A DNA stretch of 64,000 bases, taken from Ilex aquifolium (Eukaryota; Streptophyta; Magnoliopsida; Aquifoliales; Aquifoliaceae). Position 1 is the first letter of the stretch; the number at the start of each line of letters is the position of its first letter. The position numbers and the translations under genes were made by a program. Of the stretch, positions 44,952 to 57,236 are shown piece by piece. The notes under the pieces were generated by a model that worked only from the letters and a program-made list of their open reading frames with translations, ran no database searches and had not been told where the DNA came from. The stretch covers positions 12,936,451-13,000,450 of the forward strand of contig OX637395.1 in the NCBI GenBank assembly GCA_951799425.1. Reading direction: 5' to 3'.

Positions 44952-46555
44952 GTGGGTGGTGTGTTTTGGGTTGTGGCGGTTGACGTCGATGGTGGTTGGT
45001 GGGGGGGGGGGGAGGGTGGTGAGTGGGGGTGGATGGCTGCAATCGTGGGTGGTGGTGGTGAGTTTTGGGTCGTGGTGGTTGGCAACGATGGTGGGTAAGG
45101 TTGGCGGGTGGTGTTGGTGTTGGAGGGCTATGTGTTTTGCGTGGTGGTGGTGGTTGGCGGTGATGGTGGGTAGACCTGATGGGTGGTGGTCGTGGTGGGT
45201 GGCGAAAGGTGGTGGTTGTGAGTTTTGGGTGGTGATGTTTGGCGGCGATAGTGGGTGGTGGTGGTGGCTAAAGAGAGAAAGAATGAGGAGAGAGAGAGAG
45301 AGAGGAAGAGATGGAATGGCAACAGACAACGAGTGGATAAAGATAGAGGAAGAATAAAATTAGAGAGCCCACAAAATTAGTGAAGAAACAATAAAATACA
45401 CGGTGAAGAGATAAAAAAGAAATCTGCCTTGAAAAGGCCATCATTAATGACAAATTCATTTTTTTCAGTAGACTTGTCATTTTCAACCAAAAAGATATCT
45501 GCAAATTTCACTATTTGTAAAAAATTTTGGATAGTGAACTACGAGTTTACTTCTATTAAATTTCACTGTTTGTGAAAATTTTGTGAACTAAGAGTTTCAT
45601 TATATTGAAGTTCGCTATTTATGTTTTTTTCAATAATTTTGAGTTCACTAGTTTTTCACTATTTTAAGTGGTGGGTAGGCGGTGGTTGTGGCAATGGGCG
45701 ATGGTGGTTGGCGACAATGGTGGATAGTGCTAGGGACGGGTGGTGGGTGTGTGTTGGGCAGTGGTGGGGTGAGTGGGGGTGGTCGTGGTCATGGCGACAG
45801 TTATGGTGGTGATGATGATGTTAGGCGGCGGTGAAAGTCGTGGTGGTGGCGATGGCGGTTGGTGGTTGTGGTAGGTGGCAGTGGTAGGTGGTGGATAGTG
45901 TAGGCTGGTGGCGGTGGGGGCACAGTGGTAGTGGACAATGGTGGGTAATGGTGGTGGTTCTGTGTTATGGTGGCGGTGAGTAAGGGTGGTGGTGGGTGGT
46001 TGTGGTGGTGACAGAGGGGTGGTGGTGGTTGGTGGTGGCAGCGAGTAGTGGTGATCAGTGGGGGTTATGGGTTGTTTGTTATGGGTGGTGGTGGTTTGTG
46101 GCGACAGTAATGGTTATGGGTGGTGGTTGGCAATGATTGTGGGTGGTAGTGGTGCATGGCGGTGGTTGTTGTGGGCGGTGGTCTTAGTGGTTGGTGTTGG
46201 TGTTGGTGTTGGCAGTGGGTGAGGGTGGTAGTAGGCAATAGTGGGTGGTGGTGGTTGGCTGCGATGGTGGTGGTTTGCAAAGATGGTGGCAGTGTTTGGC
46301 AGTCGTGGTGGGTGATGATGATGGTGGTGGGTGGTGGTGATGAGTGGGGGGTTGTGAGTAATGGTGGTTTGTGGCGACGATGAAGGTTTTGTGTGGTGGT
46401 TGGTGGTGGTGTGCGACGGTGGTTGGTGTTGGGGGTGGTAATGGGCGGCGGTGGGGTGATGGGTGATGTGGTGGTGGTGGTTGGCAGTAGTGGTGGTAGA
46501 CAACGATGGTGGCAGTGGTGGGTAGTGGCGGTGGCGGTGGGATGATGATGATAGT
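44952..46555. repeat. GGT-rich degenerate satellite
   Basis: Two blocks (44952-45260 and 45664-46555) consist of imperfect GGTGGT/GGCGGTGG repeats with G almost only on the plus strand. They are separated by AG-rich sequence and the TTCACT motif. Long open frames on both strands here (for example Val/Gly/Trp-rich and His/Pro/Thr-rich) are by-products of the repeat. Confidence 0.85.
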
Positions 46556-47533
46556 GATAATGTATACTATTTTAAAATGTCAATAAAAGTGAAAAAGTTT
46601 TGTTTGACTGTTTTTGCCCTTGATCTCTATTATAAACTCAATCGTATCCTCTCATTTCTTTTCATTTTCTTCAATTAATTACATAATTTTCTCATATCCT
46701 TTCATTTTCCTAAATTGATTATGTGCATAAATTTAACATTTAATTATATTTGTTTGAGCTTTAATAATTAATTTTAACCTTTAATTTCCATTTTCCTTGA
46801 ACAATCTTATCTTATCTATACTACTAATATATTCCAGACTCCTAATAAAAGTATAGTAATCAAAATAATTTTTTAAAATTTTATCCCTATCAATTTTATA
46901 AAGTTTATTTTGTAATTTATAAAAATTTGTAAGAATTATCGATACAACTTCTAAATATCAACATGCATGAAAAACTTTTAAATTTCTATATTGTCCTTTG
47001 AAAAAATGAATAAGGACAACATTGCCTACCTTTTAGTAATTCCATTTATATTATTCATGACATATTAACATCCTCTCACCTTTTTGTATCTCCACTAAAT
47101 CAGCCCATTTAGAGAAACTAGAGAGAAATACCTTTTCATATTCCCAACTAAATAACCTCATCAAGATAAACAAAAGAGACATAAAGACGAACTTCTATTT
47201 TATCATATCATCATTTAGTCTAAACTACTAGCTAGAATAATTATTGTGCAGAAAATGGGGCAGAGAAGGCCAATGGCTCAAGGCTGCATACCTTGAAAAG
47301 AACTTCATTTGCTTAAAGAATTTGGCTACACCAAAATAATACAATAGGTACTATGTTTTTTTGGGGGAATCTTTTACTTTGTTTTGTTGTAGATAAAATA
47401 TAGGAAGAAAGCAGAAAATTAATTCCGAGATTTTGTTTAATTTTTTAATTAGATATTAAGCCTATGAATTTGATTCTCGTTCTTTTTGTTTAGGTGAAAA
47501 TTATAAGGAAAATGAGAAATTGGAATTATGTAC

Positions 47534-48723
47534 TGTTGTTCGTGTGAGATTCCAGATATCAAATATAGTGAAATCACTTATGGAACTTTCTGATATGAAG
47601 CATGTAAAGTATAAGGAAAAAACAGTAGCAATCAAATCCTTCAAATTTGCACAGACTAAAGTTTGAACGAAACAGTTACAGTATACAGTTACACAGAATA
47701 GAATTCGTATAATCCAATATAATTACTAACCCGATTGCAGACCAGGAACTGAGATTGAACTTTAGGTAGATCAAGGATAGTGTTTGACACTATGTCCTTA
47801 AGACAGATTTCGCCCCCACACACGGTGCTTATGGAATATCGAGCGCCTGCCTCCCAGGATACAATGATCTTTACACAGATAGAAGTAGCACTCCAATCTA
47901 TCTGTCCAGCGAACCAAACTTGTGTTGTGTACTCTCCAAATGCACTGCCTTAATGCCGAAAATGCAATGCACAGTCTGCCTAACGTAATACACTGTCTCC
48001 CTTAATGAAATGACCGAATGAATTAAGTGTCACTATGAATGGTAATGATCCTGGGTAGTTATTGGCCCTTTGGTGACTTTCCAGACAGCCACGACACTAA
48101 AAGACGCAACCTAGGAAGACAACTACAACAGCCAGCAGCCAGTAGACACCAAGAGAATAACTGTTCACCTTGAATGAACAGATACAATCAATTTCGGATT
48201 AAATCCGAATCAGTGCGATCCATGGATACCAAAATCAATTTCGGGTTAAACCCATTTAATCAAATGAATTTTGTCCAAAAAATTAAGCTTGGTCTAAACC
48301 ACACCCGTACCCGAGCCCGGCCGGGTCGGGCGGCGCGCGCGCGTGTGTGGTTGAACCAAATGGCATGTAGGTCCTCGCTCCGCTCATAAAACTGTGGTAC
48401 CCCTTGGGGCCCAACCCATGGAGCAAACTTGGCCTATATATGCCCATGTTGGATCTCTTCCTCAACCAATGTGGGATTGGTGTCAAATCCCACATTGCAC
48501 TTTGCTTTATTTTTCACTCTTCAAGAGGGTCACTTTTGAACCTATTTTCTCATTCATTTCTTACTCGATTTGAGCAAATGAATATACTACATTATTCTCC
48601 TCATGGAGTAGAATATGAACCCATGAAATATTATTCAAAATAATAATCGGGTCCCACTTTAATTTAGGCTCAAAGTCGACCAAAAACCAGTTTTTAATCT
48701 TAAAAATCTGCTTTGGTCCAACA
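47534..48723 (-). mobile_element. Solo LTR (1190 bp), Copia-like, TGTAC target repeat
   Basis: Ends are TGTTG and CAACA, and TGTAC flanks both sides (47529-47533, 48724-48728). On the minus strand it starts TGTTGGACCAAAG and has a TATA-like CATATATAGG near 48435. No coding domain. A GC-rich CGGCGCGCGCGCG tract lies at about 48330-48345. Confidence 0.85.
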
Positions 48724-48747
48724 TGTACTACATGAAGTAGTTATGTG

Positions 48748-49326
48748 TGATGATGCACAAATTGGTATTGCGCAAGATCAACAGTCGAGTATATGTAAGG
48801 GTGCAATTAATGAGCAATAAATAGGTAATTAATGGCAAAATGGTAAATATGGAGTCAACACAAAGATATATAGTGGTTCGGTCCAGGTGACCTACTCCAC
48901 TCTAGGGAAAACGGCAGCGGTGGCCGGAGGTCTTTATTGATAAATGTAATCGGGAGAATTACAGTAACAAGGAGAGAGAAGCTATGGTGTAGAGAGGCAA
49001 AACTTTTGGTGTAGTGTGTGTAGGAGTCTCAAAGAGTAGAGGTCTCAAAAAGGTGATCATGCCATATATGTGGAGAGGGCTTACATTATATTGGTTTGGT
49101 GAGGCGGTCGTGAGGGAGAGGGCTCTACTATTATGGTAAGTACAATTAAGGTAAGATTGGATTTCCATGAGTGCGTATCCCGATAGTTTCGCCACGTGCT
49201 CCAATCTCTCCGGACTTCATGGATCCTGGACTGGGTCGGACTGGCAAAGCGGGCCTGAACCGCCCTTCAATTGTCTTGGGCCTTCTTGATTTATTGGGTC
49301 TCTCCCAGTTGATTTTGGGCTCATCA
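48748..49326 (-). mobile_element. Solo LTR (579 bp), ATGTG target repeat
   Basis: Ends TGATG and CATCA, with ATGTG on both sides (48743-48747, 49327-49331). Minus strand starts TGATGAGCCCAAAATCAAC. It lies only 24 bp from the previous solo LTR. Confidence 0.83.
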
Positions 49327-49584
49327 ATGTGTATTATCCATGAATTATTCTACTTTATGTTATTTTATATTTAAAATGCAATGATTGATTGAATAAATTG
49401 AATACCTTCACATTAGTGCTGAGATGCTTTCATTTCTCAAAAAGGTTATTTCGTTGGTTTTCTGAGATATAAATACATTCTCAGTATTGATTGCATGCGA
49501 TATTTGCTGCTTTTTTGATTCAGATGTCTGAGAAGCAAACAAGGGCATGAAGCCCTTTTAAGGGGAGTACAATTTTTTTTTTTT

Positions 49585-49803
49585 GAACAAGAATGGGAAT
49601 ACACCTTACTTCGAGATTATGCAAAAAAAAAAGTATTCAATGTGGAAGCTGATTTTTGTGTATTGTCAAAAATGCTCTCAAGAATGAACCTGAAGAAGAA
49701 ATTTGGGGGTTCTGCTTTGAAACTAATATTCATATTATTGTCCATAATTATTTGTCAACTATTCTGTTTTGTTCATTCTCCATGGTCGAGGCTTTATAAT
49801 TAG
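49585..49803 (+). other. Open frame of unknown origin inside the Helitron-like region
   Basis: 72 codons without ATG at the start, reading EQEWEYTLLRDYAKKKVF then EADFCVLSKMLSRM, and ending in a hydrophobic stretch. The first 40 residues have ordinary protein composition and could be a captured exon. No family recognised. Confidence 0.25.
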
Positions 49804-50437
49804 TTACTTAATTATACAATATGAAATTTGGTATGTTCCAATGGTTGAGAATGTTAAGTTCTTACTATGCAAATAATTGATCTTCACAAAATTTATTTTC
49901 AAATGGATATTAGTTTTATGCCTTTGTTTTTGCAATATATCAGTTTATTCATGATATTATGTTAAGCTGAAGACCTTTTTCAATACTGTAATCAATAATA
50001 GAAGAAAATTTCTAAAAACACAACTTTCAAAGACAGAAATACACGACTTTCAAAGACAAAACTGAGACCAGTGTGCTTTACAACAAATATTATCTTAAAG
50101 ATTAGTTTAGCTAATATCTTTTTAGGAGTTTCCTACAAAACATGATTTTTGAGTGTTTTAATCGTCAATGTTTATTAATGTTGTAAATTTTGGAAAGATT
50201 GGTCCTCCACTTTGATGACCAATATTTTGTACATAGAATTCACGTGCAATGCACGTGGACAACAACAAATAAATATAAGAGTGGGATTATGATAGTGGTA
50301 ATAAATATAATAATGAGATAATGGTTGATGTTTTTAAATAACCTCCTTCATTAATGGTATTTTTGTCAAGAATTGATTTTATGGACTTTTGACCTTAAAA
50401 GTATTGAGGCAGAACTTAAAGCCAAAAAAGTCCCTTA

Positions 50438-50887
50438 AGCACCATTTGGATGACGGTAATCTTGATTGGGAATGAGATTTTCATTACTAAATCCTAGATT
50501 ATCATGTTTGAATAGTCAATTATCTAGTAATTTCACTCGGGAATAAGATTACTAACGTAATCCAATTCTCATTAATAGTGGGTATCTTAAACCCATGATC
50601 AATTGTGGTAATCTCATAGCTACATTGATTGTGTATTCTATAAAAAGAATAAAAATCCCAAAATGGAGCTCATTTCTAAAATTAAGTTCTCCTCTAAAAA
50701 TCAATTTTCTTTCTAAAACAAAGTTCTTTCCTAAAATAATTTGGTAATAACATTAATTCTCAGACCAATTACTAACAATAATTAAACACTAAATATGAGA
50801 TTACTAAAGTAATTGAAAACTGGGTATCTCATTATTAGGAATGAGATGTCCATTTCCAATTAAGATTACTATCAACCAAACATGCCC
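50438..50887. mobile_element. Tourist/Harbinger-like MITE, 450 bp
   Basis: TTA on both sides (50435-50437, 50888-50890). Long inverted ends: AGCACCATTTGGATGACGG against GGGCATGTTTGGTTGATAG, both running into GTAATCTT-ATTGG. A related copy is at 60637-61076. Confidence 0.75.
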
Positions 50888-50890
50888 TTA

Positions 50891-51856
50891 GTGCGTACAT
50901 CTCACCAAATTTCCCTATAATAAATTTTAAAAAGGCCTAATTTAAAGCTTCTACATAGGGCCCCCATTTACATCGAGCCGGTCAGGTACTATCAAGTATT
51001 TTTTTAACCAATCAAAATAAGACACACGAAAAATTGTCTGATTATATGAATTTATCTAATTTTAATATTATAATATGAATACATATATAAAATTCAAATC
51101 AAAATTGATGCTGAAAAAATATTTGTCCAACAGTTTTATTCCTTTCTTGCTGCCCCTGGCGAAAGTCATCTGGAGTAGATTTTTCCACAATTCCATCAAT
51201 AAAGCAAGATCCTCTTGATCTCATATCAAGAATGTATTTTGGACACTTGAAAAAGAAGTCAGAAATTGGAAGAGAAATTCTGGGAGTCGATCATCCAATG
51301 CTTAACTCAATAACTGACTCAAAGGAACATAATCTATTTTTTGTTTGAGGGTGGTGTACTTGATGCATACCCCTCAGAGCTCTATATGCGTCCGTCCAAT
51401 AGCCCCTCCTGGGCGAAAGTAATCCGAGTTTTCCACAATTCCATTAATAGCTTATGAATTAAGGCAACTAAGTGCGATTTGCGAACTTGACGCACGAAAT
51501 AAAGACAAATGTTTTAAGTTTAGTTTTATTAAATTCGGGTGGTATACGATTGAACACACAAAATTCGTCAAATAAATGAGCTAACACGTATTTTGTCAAA
51601 CTCGATACGAATTTAACTATACCGACTTTGTATATACGATATGAAATGTACATAACACGAATATGAGGTAAGACAATCCTAAATGAATCGGATATATATT
51701 AAACGAATTTTGACACAATACAACTTAAAAATATTTTAAAGCACGATATAATCCACTGAAAACTCTATTAGGAAATGCTCTTAGTAGAGAATTTGTGTTT
51801 CTCTTTTGGTTTACTTATATTCATTCATGAATAACTTGCTCAATAAATTCATTCAA
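50891..51856. other. Spacer without recognised genes
   Basis: AT-rich. A phrase CCTGGCGAAAGTCATC...TTCCACAATTCCATCAAT near 51150 recurs with changes near 51408 (GGGCGAAAGTAATC...TTCCACAATTCCATTAAT), an old short duplication. Confidence 0.45.
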
Positions 51857-51865
51857 TAAAACAAA

Positions 51866-52908
51866 GGGAGAATTACACCGAGATTCCTTGAGATTTGTCA
51901 CTTACTCACTCAGACCCCCTAAAATTTAAAATATTATACACAGACCTCCTAAAGTTTGTACGCGTGTAAGACTTAGACCCCTGTGGTTAATGTCCGTTAA
52001 TATACGTATTAGTAAATTACACCTAGACCCCTTGAAGTTTGTAGACATGTAATATTTAGACCTCTCAAATTTAAAATGTTATATTTAGACTAAAAATACT
52101 CCAATCACATATAGAATATCAAATATTTTAAATTTTACAACTAAAATTCATGTTATATTATGACATTTATTGAAATAAAATTAAAAATAAAAATCTATTT
52201 TTTTTAAAACAATCATAATTAGTATACAATTATATTATCTATTGGAATTTAATTTGATCGTTTAAACGACCAAATTAAACTTCCAAATTACCCTAATTAA
52301 AGTTAGAAGATATTGTGTCCATTACAGTTCGACTCCTTATTTGATTTTTTAGTTTTATTTCAATAGAAAGTATAATTGCATACTAATTATGATTTTTAAG
52401 AAAAAAATAGATTTTTATTTTCAATTTTATTTCAATAAATAACATAATGGAATAAATTTTGGTTGTAAAATTCATGTTCTATTATGAATGACTTAGACAC
52501 ACCTTGTTTGATGCTTTTAGTTTTATTTTAATAGGTAGCATAATTGTATATTAATTACGATTTTTTAAGAAAAGTATAGATTTTTATATTTAATTATATT
52601 TTAATAAATGATTCAATAAAACATGAATTTTGATTTTAAAATTTAAAATATTTGATATTCTAACTTTGATTTGAATATTTTTATTTAAGTATAATATTTT
52701 AAACTTGAGGGGTCTAAGTATTATACGCCTACAAACTTCAGGGGATCTGAGTGTAATTTACTAACAGATATATTAACGGACATTGACGGCAATGGTCTAA
52801 GTGTTACACGTATACAAACTTTAAGAGATCTGTATATAATATTTCAAATATTAAAGGGTCTGAGGAATTAAGTAACAAAATTCAGAGAGTCTGAGTGCAA
52901 TTCTCCCC
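51866..52908. mobile_element. Mutator-like MITE with long inverted repeats, 1043 bp
   Basis: About 230 bp at each end form imperfect inverted repeats (left GGGAGAATTACACCGAG; right, reversed, GGGGAGAATTGCACTCAG). A 9-bp flanking repeat TAAAACAAA/TAAAACTAA (51857-51865, 52909-52917) fits Mutator-like elements. No transposase. Confidence 0.78.
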
Positions 52909-52917
52909 TAAAACTAA

Positions 52918-54241
52918 TGATCTCTATTATGTGGTTGTTGACCTCCCATGTGTCACTGAACCTCTATTTTATCATCTACCTTCCCAGTATGGTAGAAAAG
53001 GAAACCAAGAGACCCGGTCATGGAAGAAGGAGTTGTGTGAGTCGGTGTGAGTTGCATGTGAGAGAGTAAGTGAAAGAACGTGACAAGAATTTTACTGTGA
53101 AAGATGCCAAATGAAAACAATAAGACAATTACAAACTTTAATTAACATAATTGTTGAATTTTTTTTTTTACAAATCAGAGTTATGGCATTCAATCTCATA
53201 TTATTGGCAATGCCAATTTTGTAGTCATATACAATTTATCAAAATTATCATTGTAAAATTGTGTTCAGCAAAACTCAAAAAAATTTGCGCACCAATATCT
53301 CTACCAAACACTAACCAGTTATTCCATTGATTTGGTCCATATGGTTTAGAGGTTTACCTGGCTCAAGTCCAGCCATATACAAGGCCACTAATGCATGAGC
53401 TTTAGGCCCCAACTAAATAAGAGGCCTCAAATTTATAGGTTTATATCACATAGTCTATACCAAAAATTTAAACATATAAAAATTGAGTCCAACAAAAAAT
53501 TTCAATTAAAATTTTAACCAACTAAAATATCTTAGTTAAATGGTTTGGGTCCAAAAGTATAGCCCAATGACACACAAAATTAATTTGGCAAAAAAAAAAT
53601 TATAATAAAGTTGAAAAGTTACAAAAAGTAGTATATATTAGATATTATTAGTCACTCACTCTCTCTCTCTCTCTCTCTCTTTCTCACATAGACACACACA
53701 CACACGCATTCTCCTTCTAACTATATTTTTGTCCTTAGGTGAAATTAAAACACAAACTAAACTATTTATTTTCATCATCTCTCCCTTTCAATCCCACTTT
53801 CTTTTTTTTTTTTTAATTTACTACGAGTGCAATACTTTTTTAAATAAGTAAAGATATAAAATATTAATCTATTGAATCTATTGAACGGTGAGGAACTTGC
53901 AGAGACTATGATCGTTATGAGATGCACAAACACTTTGATCTTTTGAATTGGAGGAGGCACGACAGGTCTTAAGGCCCGACTATTAAAATAGTGTCATAGA
54001 GCCTAAAAAATTTAGGACCCAAATTAATTTTTAGCCATTAGTTTAACTTCATATTCTGTGACCATTTTGAATGGATCAAGTTAAAGGCCCATGTATTTCG
54101 CAAATCTAGGTAAAGTCTTATAGGAAACTCTAAAATATAACAATTTTTTTACAAGTTTATGTAAAACTTTATAAAAAGTCCTAAAATATATATATATAAA
54201 AAAAAACTTCTAAAAAGTTTTTTTTTTTAAAATGTTGAATT
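52918..54241. other. AT-rich spacer with CT/CA microsatellite
   Basis: No gene seen. A (CT)n then (CA)n tract lies at about 53655-53706. Phrases such as GAGGCC and TTAGGCCCC around 53400 and 53970 look like old transposon remains. Confidence 0.45.
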
Positions 54242-54325
54242 AGGGGGAGAGTGGACTTGAACTCTTGAACTCAAGAAGGTAAAACCTTCGCAAGATAAAA
54301 ATTACCATTGGTCTAAAGGCCCATT
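54242..54325 (-). mobile_element. tRNA-derived SINE relic
   Basis: On the minus strand an A-box-like TAGACCAATGGTAA is followed after about 40 nt by a B-box GAGTTCAAGTCC, then CACTCTCCCCC. This is the layout of tRNA-derived SINE heads. No tail or target repeat could be set. Confidence 0.4.
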
Positions 54326-54802
54326 GATCCTAAAAAAGTTTAAAAATAACAATTTCTAGTGTTATAAGTAGCACTCTTTTTCAATTTCATTTTACACTCT
54401 TCCTCACACTCTAATTGTGTTGCTCTCTCTTTGTCCTTATTTCTCACTCTTTTGCTCTCTCTTTAAGACTCCAATCAATTTCATCATGTGTTAGATCCCA
54501 ACTTTGCAATTGCATCCAATTGATTGTTTGATCATCTTCAATCCTAAAACCTCTAAAATGTTGAAACTAAATCACACCGAAATTCTCTGTAAAATGCTTA
54601 ATAATCATGAATTTTTTGTGATTATCTTTCTAAAATATTAATCGAGTTCTCATGTGAAATTCTCGTTTTAGGCCCCAATTTATATTGGCTACCCTTGGCT
54701 TGGTTGCACTTCTTGCGTGAGAGGTGTGACTCTAGTTTGTTTTACCAAACCTTTTGTCATACCTAACCTCTAGCACACGTTAACAACCAACATACACTAT
54801 AA

Positions 54803-55123
54803 ATACATACATACCACATTCCTAATACACACCCACAACCTGATCATCCAAGTCATGGCAAACGAAAAGGGAAGTCCAAGTTTGTAGCATCCGATCCAGA
54901 ATATGAGTGCTCAAATATAAAGCTGAAAAACCTTTGCAAGGACAAAGAAGACAGCTGTCACGGATTGACACACCTAGAAGTAAAATCATGTACCCATGAA
55001 ACCAAGAACTATATCAAGAAGAAACTTAATGACAAAGGCGTTTGTAGACTTGAATGCCGTTTGAGAGATGGTTTTCCTCTAAATTATGGTTCAAAAAAAA
55101 GATTTGGTGGGAAATACACTTAG
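54803..55123 (+). pseudogene. Cysteine-containing open frame, no start codon
   Basis: An open frame of about 106 codons reads EYECSNIKLKNLCKDKED and KGVCRLECRLRDGFPLNYG with six cysteines near its middle, then TAG at 55121. Most codons look ordinary and Lys-rich. There is no ATG in this frame; the ATG at 54855 is in another frame and stops after ten codons. A TATA-like CACTATAAATAC (near 54795) lies upstream. It could be a decayed small secreted-peptide gene or a second exon. No family recognised. Confidence 0.3.
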
Positions 55124-55230
55124 GAAGGTTCCATCAGTCAGGACAAGAAAGACCCCAACTATGAGGACGAAGAAGTTGGTGAATAGGGTGACTGGTGAAT
55201 TGGTGGTTGTCACCTGACCTACCTTGGTGA

Positions 55231-55362
55231 GTTATTATGTAATGTTCTCTCACTATGAAGTGAGAGCTAATCTATCCTGCTCAAAATTTTATGGGAAGGT
55301 AGTTATTATGTAATCCACTCTCACAGAGTGATAACTAATCTATCATACTTAAAATTTTATGG
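55231..55362. repeat. Two-copy tandem repeat of about 65 bp
   Basis: GTTATTATGTAAT ... AAAATTTTATGG occurs at 55231-55294 and 55302-55362. Each copy has a hairpin (CTCTCACTATGAAGTGAGAG in the first). Confidence 0.8.
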
Positions 55363-55654
55363 CTTATTAATATTGTTGTTTTTGTTTTTTTTGTGTTCAT
55401 TCATCTTGTTATACAAACTTATAGTTGTCAGACCTATCAAGCGAACCTGTCAGGTATTACAAAATAAGATACTTAAATTGATAGAAGTCTAAGTAATTTT
55501 GACCTTACAAAATAAGGCAAGATAAATGATAGTGCTCAAAAATATTATTCACAATAAATCTCTAGAATTTTCCTCTCGTTTCCGTTGTCTCCACAATTTA
55601 AGCCTTTGGGCTTCATGATACAGATGATAAAAAAATACACATCACCATAGGTGG

Positions 55655-55812
55655 TTAATCAGATAAATAAAGAGAAGATTCCATATCAAGAGCATTCCTC
55701 TTTTCTGGGTACAGGAGGTTACCACATTGCACAAGAGAATTATTTGTGACAAAAACATCATCTGTGATCGATTGACCAAGGAATTCTTTGATCCAAGCGA
55801 GCCTCTCGTTAC
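55655..55812 (-). pseudogene. Exon-like fragment of an unidentified gene
   Basis: On the minus strand 52 codons end in TAA (ERLAWIKEFLGQSITDDVFV, then NALDMESSLYLSD-stop). A pyrimidine-rich stretch ending in CCATAG precedes it, like a splice acceptor. Composition is protein-like, but no neighbour exon or start is visible. Confidence 0.25.
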
Positions 55813-56334
55813 TATGGATAGAAAGTATAACTTACACATTTTTATTTTATGTGTATGTAAAAAGTGTAACTTATGACAGTTTTATTAAATGTACTTTATT
55901 AAAAAAACAAGTTGAAACATGCAAGTGCCAAAGTGGGTGGACGTTGATATGCAAGTTTTATGTTAATTCAAAAAAAAAAATGGTTTGATGATTTCTTATT
56001 GCAGTAGCTCAACAAATGGAATGTGCAAAACTCAAACCCATGTTGATGGGTTACTCACATCCCAAACATGGGGTAGGGGTGGATAGGTTTGGGGGTATAA
56101 TGGTAAACACATATATAAGTAATGTTTTTGTAACACACCAATGTGTGCCAATCCGCGGGACCCACAAACTATGAAAGTTGGCAACCAAACAAAGGATTGG
56201 ATGGGATATCACCTTTATCACCTTCTTTTCCTAACGTGTTCAAGTTGCTGAGGGATTGGGGTTGGATACAAAATCTATATCATATCCTATCCAAACTCAT
56301 TATTCAAACATCACCTAGAGAGCTTGGTTGGAAA
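55813..56334. other. Spacer without recognised genes
   Basis: No coding, RNA or repeat feature that I can support. Confidence 0.4.
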
Positions 56335-56791
56335 GGAGATAAGGAGAAGGGATACAACAAATTTTGGTGAGAGCATTAGGGAGTGATCGTAAGAGTGACT
56401 GAGGGTAAACAAAAATGGAAACTTTTAGGTAGGAAAAATATTCAGTACTCATTTTAATCCGTTGGATCAATAAATTTTAAAATGATTCTAGCCATTTTTT
56501 ATGTTTCGATAACATAGTCCGTCGAATGTTACTTTATTTTATCTTGAACCGATCTAAATCGCACTTTATCTTATAGATTAAAAAAATAACTTTATTTTAT
56601 TATATAAATATTACAACTTATTGAGACAAAGTTATCATCTTTACACGCGAGATTACAATCATCGGCCCAAATGTATAAACTTGTGGAGCTAAATTAACTT
56701 ACCACGGCCAAGGCTAACCTTCACATAGAAACCGGTCCGGTTTTCCTCTTTCCACGTGGTCAACTCCTAACCTCATACTTTACTGGTGCCG

Positions 56792-56926
56792 ATGAAGAGC
56801 AATTCGGTAGCCAAGACTTCTCCGCTTCTACAATCTGCTTTATTGGAATTGATTTCTCTTGAAGCTGACAAAACATTGAAATAAATAATGAAAGAGACTT
56901 GCCTTCAACATCCAAACAAAGAACAG
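56792..56926 (+). pseudogene. Exon-like block of an unidentified gene, copy 2
   Basis: Starts ATG, reads KSNSVAKTSPLLQSALLEL, ends CAG before GT. In this copy codon 31 is TAA. Over about 100 bp it is clearly more alike to copy 1 than the flanks are, and several of the changes are silent. That hints at past coding constraint. Function unknown. Confidence 0.3.
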
Positions 56927-57236
56927 GTCATCCGTCCATGACAGCCAATCCATACTCCGAAGCCCCTCTCGTGTGTTATGGATGAGACCCACAACACACA
57001 GGCAATAGGATAACCATTTGACTATCTGCACCTTGGACACCAAACGTGTGCATTGAATAGAATTGATACTCATCAGCTCATCCCTATCATCTTTTTGTCT
57101 GTATGACTATTTTTTCTCATCCGCCAATTACAATTTATGTTCTAGTTCACTGTAAAATTGATACCAATAATTGAAATATAATAAAATAAAAAAAATTCAC
57201 GTGTTATATTATGATTGGACAAAAGAAGTATTGCAC

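Larger units (their letters stand above)
46815..50262 (+). mobile_element. Probable decayed Helitron with nested solo LTRs
   Basis: The left end A/TCTATACTACTAATATATT matches the TC-start and A-T target rule of plant Helitrons. Near the proposed right end a strong hairpin CACGTGCAATGCACGTG (50242-50258) resembles Helitron 3' hairpins, but no CTRR follows at the expected distance. So the right border is eroded or the pairing is wrong. No Rep/helicase is present. Confidence 0.4.

Noticed and set aside
44949-46503. Several frames of 70-133 codons on both strands
   Set aside because: They are translations of the GGT/ACC repeat (Gly/Val/Trp or His/Pro/Thr strings), open only because the repeat lacks stop triplets.
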